Positions 1 to 5,902 of a stretch of DNA of 5,902 nt are shown piece by piece. The stretch lies in the NCBI GenBank assembly GCA_012032975.1, contig JAAUPU010000221.1, positions 1 through 5,902 on the forward strand, read 5' to 3'. The position numbers and the translations under genes were made by a program. The notes below the pieces were generated by a model that was not told where the DNA came from, searched no databases, and saw only the letters and a program-made list of their open reading frames with translations. The first letter of the stretch is position 1. Every line of letters begins with the position of its first letter. This stretch comes from Caldilineaceae bacterium. Lineage in GTDB: Bacteria; Chloroflexota; Anaerolineae; Caldilineales; Caldilineaceae.

Positions 1-24
1 ACGTTTATCGGCCTAGCTGGGTGC

Positions 25-1320
25 TTAGACGCTGCTGCCAGCCAACAGGGCTTCCTGTACCTCGGCGACGATGGACTCGGTCACATCCTCCTCATCACCA
101 TCGCTTTCAGAATCCGCTGCGTCGCTTGGCGCGATCTGCCAGTCCATTTCAACCTCTTCGCTGGGCGGCAGGGCCTGCTTCAGGCTCAGCCCCATGCGGC
201 GCTTTTCAGTGTCAATGCGAATGATGCGCAGATCGTATTCTTCACCCTCGGCCACAACTTCCTTCGGATGACCCACTCGGCGGTCAGAAAGCTCGCTAAT
301 GTGGATCAACCCCTCAATTCCATCCTTGTCGAGCCGGGCAAAGGCGCCAAAGTTGACCAACTTGGTGATCTGCCCGCGAACGATCTGGCCGACTTCGTAG
401 TTCTCGTCCACCAGGTCCCAGGGTTGCGGCTGCAAGCGACGCATGCTCAAGCCAATCCGTTTGCGCTCGCGATCGATGCTCAAAATCTGAACCTTGATCT
501 TGTCTCCCACGGTGACGACTTCGCTGGGATGGCTCACGCGATTCCAACTCAGTTCGCTCAGGTGGATCAGACCGTCAGCTCCGCCCAAATCGACGAATGC
601 GCCAAAGTCGGCGATGCTGCTGATGGTGCCATCGTAAATGTCACCTTCATTCAGCGTGTCGAGCAATTTCTCTTTCTGCTGTCGGCGCCACTCGCGCATC
701 GCCAGCCTCTCGGACAAGATCAGCCGATTGCGCTTGCGGTCGATGTCGATGACTTTCAACATCAGCGGCGCATTCATGAGATTTGCCCAGCGGTCCTCTG
801 CATTTTCTTCGTTGTTGTCGCAAAGGCTCTGGCTTTCAGCGCTCAACTGGCTCGCAGGGACAAAGCCGCGCACCTGACCAAGCTTGACAATAACGCCGCC
901 GCGGTTATTGGCTGCAACTGTGCTTTCGAAGACCTCTTGGCTCTCCATCAACACCTCGGCGCGTTCCCAATCCTTCTCCGCTTGAGCGCGACTGATGCTC
1001 AGCATCAAGTTGCCTTCTTTGTCCTCCCTCATCACATAGACCGCAACTTCTGTGCCTATGTCGAGTGAGTCCATCATCTCGCCAATTCGGTCAATCTCGC
1101 GTCCGGCAACGACCCCCTCTGACTTGAAACCAATGTCAATCAGGAGTTCGTTGGGGCGCTTGTCTACGACGACGCCATTGCGAATCTCGCCCGATTTGGG
1201 CTCCATCAAGGTCTGTTCAATCTCATCCAACAACAATGCCATTGGATGGGTTGACATGTCGATGTCTTCACCTGAGTAGGTGGTTCCGGCTGACTCTAAA
1301 ATTGCTTGACCAGTGCTCAT
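25..1320 (-). CDS. rpsA: 30S ribosomal protein S1, four S1 (OB-fold) domains
   Basis: This 431-residue protein is built from four S1 RNA-binding domains at about residues 43-111, 128-204, 225-294 and 310-381. Domains 3 and 4 are the most typical, with [21 protein letters not shown] and [20 protein letters not shown] as their core segments. A linker rich in charged residues follows domain 2, and the last 45 residues are strongly acidic ([13 protein letters not shown]). S1 proteins bind mRNA at the small ribosomal subunit and help load leaders with weak or structured initiation sites. E. coli S1 has six domains; four-domain forms are common in other phyla. I chose the ATG at 1318-1320 because a perfect GGAGG lies upstream (1334-1338). 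The spacing is long at 13 bases, and the frame stays open to a TTG at 1393-1395 without better signals. A second in-frame ATG about 21 codons downstream is also possible. The identification as an S1 protein is firm; ribosomal S1 rather than another S1-domain protein is likely. Confidence 0.92.
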   Translation of the reverse strand: MSTGQAILESAGTTYSGEDIDMSTHPMALLLDEIEQTLMEPKSGEIRNGVVVDKRPNELLIDIGFKSEGVVAGREIDRIGEMMDSLDIGTEVAVYVMREDKEGNLMLSISRAQAEKDWERAEVLMESQEVFESTVAANNRGGVIVKLGQVRGFVPASQLSAESQSLCDNNEENAEDRWANLMNAPLMLKVIDIDRKRNRLILSERLAMREWRRQQKEKLLDTLNEGDIYDGTISSIADFGAFVDLGGADGLIHLSELSWNRVSHPSEVVTVGDKIKVQILSIDRERKRIGLSMRRLQPQPWDLVDENYEVGQIVRGQITKLVNFGAFARLDKDGIEGLIHISELSDRRVGHPKEVVAEGEEYDLRIIRIDTEKRRMGLSLKQALPPSEEVEMDWQIAPSDAADSESDGDEEDVTESIVAEVQEALLAGSSV

Positions 1321-1357
1321 GAGAAAAAAGTATCCTCCAGAAAAAGAAAGAAAAACG
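1321..1357 (-). promoter_or_regulatory. rpsA ribosome binding site in a pyrimidine-rich leader
   Basis: On the minus strand a perfect GGAGG (1334-1338) precedes the rpsA ATG by 13 bases. It is flanked on both sides by pyrimidines: a T/C tract at 1341-1356 upstream and a CTTTTTTCTC stretch at 1321-1330 between it and the start codon. The spacing is longer than the usual 5 to 9 bases. S1 is known to prefer U-rich single-stranded RNA, so this leader could serve as a binding site for the protein it encodes; that is inference. Confidence 0.6.
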
Positions 1358-1404
1358 GAACGCAAGAACGGCGGTTGGAACGAATGTTTCGGCAAACAAG
1401 AGCT

Positions 1405-1435
1405 ATAGTAATGAGAATCCCACTAAGGGAGTCAA
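1405..1435 (-). promoter_or_regulatory. Candidate promoter for rpsA
   Basis: In the gap between ridA and rpsA the minus strand reads TTGACT (1430-1435), a 19-base spacer, then TACTAT (1405-1410). The -35 matches the sigma-70 consensus in five of six positions, but the spacer is two bases longer than ideal and the -10 is imperfect. A short TCCC/GGGA inverted repeat lies inside the spacer. Transcription would begin near 1398, giving a leader of about 78 bases before rpsA. This would let rpsA be expressed independently of ridA. Confidence 0.35.
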
Positions 1436-1456
1436 ACCGAGGAGAAAAAAAGCTGC

Positions 1457-1839
1457 TTAGGCTGTGAGGGCCACGACCTCAATTTCGACAAGCCCACCGA
1501 GAGGCAGTGCGGCAACTTGCACCGTACTTCGTGCAGGGGGTTGGCTGCCAAATACAGCGCCATAGACGGCATTTACCGTCGAGAAATCACGCATATCGGC
1601 CAGGAATATGGTCGTCTTGACCACCAGTTCCAGACTGCTTCCGGCAGCCGTCAATACGGCTGCAAGGTTCGTCAGCGCTTGGCGCGTTTGGGCCTCGACC
1701 CCGTCCACGAGTTTGCCACTCTGTGGATCAAGCCCAAGCTGGCCAGAGGCGAAAATTAGATTATCTGTTTGGATGGCTTGCGAATAGGGACCAACTGCAC
1801 CGGGGCATCAGGAGTGCTTACAACAAGACGATTCAACAT
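1457..1839 (-). pseudogene. ridA: RidA/YjgF-family enamine/imine deaminase gene, split by a -1 frameshift
   Basis: RidA proteins hydrolyse reactive enamine/imine intermediates such as 2-aminoacrylate in the cytosol, usually as trimers. The gene opens at ATG 1837-1839 with GAGG at 1843-1846 and reads MLNRLVVSTPDAP. At a run of four C (1802-1805) one base is missing, and the family sequence continues in another frame as GAVGPYSQAI, then ASGQLGLDP, to the stop at 1457-1459. Adding one C gives exactly 127 residues, the normal family length. In that reconstruction Tyr19, Ser32, Arg104 (in PPARSTVQV) and Glu119 align with E. coli RidA Tyr17, Ser30 or its neighbour, Arg105 and Glu120, so the active site would be intact. 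As written, the start frame ends at a TAA at 1756-1758 after 27 residues, and a TGA lies just upstream in the other frame. An internal GTG at 1706-1708 could give only an 83-residue fragment lacking the N-terminal strands. The family call is very secure. Whether the lesion is real or a sequencing error cannot be decided here. Confidence 0.88.
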
Positions 1840-1948
1840 TGACCTCGTACGTCTATTTCTGTCTATTCAAAGCTCAAATTCGTCTGGAAGGACGAAATCC
1901 GCACAACGGGCGTGGATGACTGTCTGGGTACAGCTAGGCCCAACTAAG

Positions 1949-1977
1949 ATTGTAATTGATGTTCCAACCATAGTCAA
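1949..1977 (-). promoter_or_regulatory. Near-consensus sigma-70 promoter upstream of ridA
   Basis: The minus strand carries TTGACT (1972-1977), an exact 17-base spacer and TACAAT (1949-1954). Each hexamer differs from consensus at one position, and the spacing is optimal. Transcription would start near 1942 and give a leader of about 100 bases before the ridA ATG. It lies between the mreB stop (2016) and ridA, so it would make ridA, and possibly rpsA, independent of mreB. Confidence 0.65.
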
Positions 1978-2015
1978 AACTTGGGCAGGAAATTGACACA
2001 TTTAGAGATGCAGCG

Positions 2016-3041
2016 CTAACTTGGCACAATGGGGAGGCTGCGGCGCATGATTTCGTAATTTTCCAACGCCCGCCCTGCACCCAATGCGACGCAGGCGATG
2101 GGGTTTTCCGCGACATAGCAAGGCACGCCGGTTTCATGGGTAAGCAACTGGGCGATGTTGCGCAGTTGGGAACCTCCGCCGGTGAGAACCATCCCGCGGT
2201 CAATAATGTCTGCGGCCAACTCGGGAGGCGTCTTCTCCAATGTGGCGCGCACAGTGCTGATCACAGCCTGGAGTGGTTCAGCCATCGCTTCGGTCACTTC
2301 GCTGGAGGTGATGTACATGATCTTGGGCATACCGTTCACCTGGTCGCGCCCACGCACCTCCATCTCCCGCTCATCTTCCATGGGCAGGGCGCTGCCGATC
2401 GCGATCTTGATCTCTTCGGCGGTTTGCTCGCCGATCAGCAAATTGTATTTCTTACGAATGTAGTTCACGATTGCTTCGTCAAAACGGTTGCCACCGACGC
2501 GGACGCTGCTCCACACGACGATGTCGTACATGGAAGCAACCGCGGCTTCCGTGGTGCCGCCGCCCATATCGACCACCATGTTGCCTGTCGGCGTCCCGAT
2601 GGGCAGACCGGCGCCATAGGCAGCCGCCAACGGCTCTGGAATGAGATAAGCAGCGCCAGCGCCAGCCTGCATCGCGGCATCATGCACCGCGCGCTCTTCC
2701 ACGCTCGTAACACCTTTGGGCGTGCTGATCATCACCTTCGGTTTGAAAAGTGGGCTGAACAGAGGATTGCGATTGCCAACAATCGACTGGATAAAATAGC
2801 GCAACATTGCCTCTGTCACGACAAAATCAGCGATCACGCCGTCACGCATGGGACGGGCCACTTCGATGCTCTCCGGTGTGCGACCCAGCATGTCGTACGC
2901 TTCGTGGCCGACAGCCACCATCTTGTTGTCGCGCAGCCGGATGGCGACCACAGAAGGCTCGTGCATCACGATGCCACGACCTTTGACATGAACCAGAACG
3001 TTCACCGTTCCGAGATCGATCCCGATGTGCTTCTCGAACAT
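2016..3041 (-). CDS. mreB: Rod-shape-determining actin homologue MreB
   Basis: MreB is a bacterial actin that polymerises on the inner face of the membrane and guides lateral cell-wall synthesis. The 341-residue length is normal. Phosphate-1 motif DLGTVNV is at residues 9-15, MLGRTP at 51-56, the [11 protein letters not shown] signature at 63-73, the Glu-Pro pair 136-137 (the Glu expected to activate the attacking water), phosphate-2 DMGGGTTE at 158-165, the IGSA segment at 215-218 and the adenosine motif LTGGGSQL at 286-293. A hydrophobic pair in NPLFSPLF (92-99) matches the membrane-insertion loop. No N-terminal amphipathic helix is visible; the protein begins almost directly with the first strand. 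Two variations stand out: GTVNV where most MreBs have GTANT, and IPEP where most have IEEP. The start ATG has only a weak ribosome binding site (GTGG). mreC and mreD do not follow; the next gene is ridA. Mbl or another MreB paralogue is possible, but the family is certain. Confidence 0.96.
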   Translation of the reverse strand: MFEKHIGIDLGTVNVLVHVKGRGIVMHEPSVVAIRLRDNKMVAVGHEAYDMLGRTPESIEVARPMRDGVIADFVVTEAMLRYFIQSIVGNRNPLFSPLFKPKVMISTPKGVTSVEERAVHDAAMQAGAGAAYLIPEPLAAAYGAGLPIGTPTGNMVVDMGGGTTEAAVASMYDIVVWSSVRVGGNRFDEAIVNYIRKKYNLLIGEQTAEEIKIAIGSALPMEDEREMEVRGRDQVNGMPKIMYITSSEVTEAMAEPLQAVISTVRATLEKTPPELAADIIDRGMVLTGGGSQLRNIAQLLTHETGVPCYVAENPIACVALGAGRALENYEIMRRSLPIVPS

Positions 3042-3094
3042 ACCACTTTCATTCTTGGGAACTGTGAGGATAACTCAGCCAGGACACTTGATGC

Positions 3095-3123
3095 ATTATA
3101 CTGGCATCGGATCAGCGAACCTA
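3095..3123 (-). promoter_or_regulatory. Candidate promoter for mreB
   Basis: A perfect -10 TATAAT lies at 3095-3100 on the minus strand, about 54 bases before the mreB start codon. At a 17-base spacing the -35 position holds TAGGTT (3118-3123), a poor match. Transcription would start near 3088. It lies downstream of the putative atp terminator, which supports a separate mreB unit. Confidence 0.5.
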
Positions 3124-3176
3124 AAACGTCGCGCGATGTGGCAGCCATTTGGGTGATGTCGCCGCGATTCACCATG

Positions 3177-3203
3177 AAAACCGGGTCAGATCTGGACCCG
3201 GTT
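3177..3203 (-). terminator. Rho-independent terminator after the atp operon
   Basis: A perfect 9-bp inverted repeat, AACCGGGTC and GACCCGGTT, encloses a 7-base loop (3188-3194). On the minus strand the second arm runs into TTTT (3177-3180 and the arm's own Ts), then C. It sits about 50 bases after the atpC stop codon and before the mreB promoter, the expected place for the end of the atp transcript. The T tract is short, so termination may be partial. Confidence 0.65.
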
Positions 3204-3253
3204 CGCAGGTACGTTTCAGAGACGAATACGGCGCCGTAAAAATCCCAGCGCGT

Positions 3254-3697
3254 TCAGCCAATGTCGTTATCAAAATGCGGTGCGTCACGCCGCGGCACTC
3301 TTCGCCTTCGCGCCACTTTCAGGCGCAAGTTGCTGCGCCGCAGTGCAGATTCGATCACGACGCGATGATGGACCGGAGGATTCTCTTCAAGCGAGACCCG
3401 TGCTCGCTCGCGCGCGGCCTCGGCGCGTTCCAAGTCGATTTCATCAGCATGTTCGGCGGTATCTGCCAAAATGGTGACTTTGTCCGGTCGCACTTCGGCA
3501 ACCCCGCCACCGACGGCCAAATAGACCGGCTCCCCCTCACCGTGCAAGATGATCTCACCGATATCCAGCGTGGTCAGCAGCGGTGCATGGCCTGCCATCA
3601 CACCCATCTGTCCATCGGCGCCGGGGAGCGTTACCATGCTGACCTCTTGCGAGATCAGAAGACGCTCCGGCGTAACAATATCTACCTTGATTCCCAT
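3254..3697 (-). CDS. atpC: F1Fo ATP synthase subunit epsilon
   Basis: Epsilon is part of the central rotor stalk of F1 and its C-terminal helices can inhibit ATP hydrolysis. The 147-residue protein has the N-terminal beta-sandwich (about residues 1-84) with [25 protein letters not shown] core at 21-41 and [11 protein letters not shown] at 59-69. The two-helix C-terminal domain follows (about 86-128). The segment IDLERA (87-92) fits the I/L-D-x-x-R-A motif that binds ATP in Bacillus epsilon subunits, which suggests an ATP-sensing epsilon. The protein is slightly longer than usual because of a basic tail (ARRRRVPRR at 129-137) followed by an acidic end. It starts 12 bases after the atpD stop with only a weak GGAA before the ATG, so it is probably translated partly by coupling to atpD. 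It ends the atp operon, as in most bacteria. Confidence 0.95.
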   Translation of the reverse strand: MGIKVDIVTPERLLISQEVSMVTLPGADGQMGVMAGHAPLLTTLDIGEIILHGEGEPVYLAVGGGVAEVRPDKVTILADTAEHADEIDLERAEAARERARVSLEENPPVHHRVVIESALRRSNLRLKVARRRRVPRRDAPHFDNDIG

Positions 3698-3709
3698 TGT
3701 TGGTTCCGC

Positions 3710-5902
<2,193 letters not shown>

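Noticed and set aside
268..1068. A 266-codon open frame on the plus strand
   Set aside because: It is antisense to the S1 domains of rpsA and shows no family motif; the rpsA frame explains the sequence.
1411..1435. TCCC/GGGA inverted repeat in the rpsA leader as an operator or riboswitch
   Set aside because: The stem is only four base pairs and has no wider structure or known motif.
1441..1460. A run of seven T on the minus strand just after the ridA stop, as a terminator
   Set aside because: No stable hairpin precedes it; only short GC/AGC matches can be paired, so an intrinsic terminator is not supported.
1457..1708. A short 83-residue gene starting at GTG 1708
   Set aside because: The conserved GPYSQA and SGQ segments of the Rid family lie upstream in the same frame, so this is the C-terminal part of a longer frameshifted gene.
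2136..3239. A 367-codon open frame on the plus strand
   Set aside because: It lies antisense to mreB, has a His- and Asp-rich shadow composition with no recognisable domain, and mreB's family match across the same bases is unambiguous.

Overview
All real genes in this window lie on the minus strand, so transcription runs from high to low coordinates. In that order they are atpG (its start lies beyond the window), atpD and atpC, which form the end of an F1Fo ATP synthase operon; then mreB, for the actin-like cell-shape protein; then a ridA-type gene; then rpsA, encoding a ribosomal protein S1 with four S1 domains. Each of the three downstream genes follows a gap of 135 to 215 bases that holds a promoter-like sequence. 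The last three genes are therefore probably separate transcription units and not a continuation of the atp operon.

The gene content is ordinary bacterial housekeeping on a moderately GC-rich background. No phage, insertion-sequence, CRISPR or tRNA features are visible. The protein sequences suggest a bacterium outside the Proteobacteria. The four-domain S1 with an acidic tail and the MreB with a GTVNV phosphate-1 motif would fit Chloroflexota (Anaerolineae/Caldilineae-like), but this is an impression from sequence and is held weakly.

Region by region: 5197-5902 is most of the gamma subunit. After an 80-base gap with a strong ribosome binding site, 3710-5116 is a complete catalytic beta subunit. 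Twelve bases later, 3254-3697 is the epsilon subunit, followed by a perfect 9-bp inverted repeat at 3179-3203 that looks like the operon terminator. mreB (2016-3041) has its own TATAAT box at 3095-3100. The ridA locus (1457-1839) has a near-consensus promoter at 1949-1977. rpsA (25-1320) follows a pyrimidine-rich leader with a perfect GGAGG.

The most noteworthy observation is that ridA is split by a one-base deletion in a run of C at 1802-1805. The start codon and first 12 codons are in one frame and the other 115 residues in another. Restoring one C gives a 127-residue protein with all the expected Rid-family motifs. The lesion is therefore either very recent, an assembly or sequencing error, or (less likely) bypassed during expression. 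I found no convincing undescribed system here.
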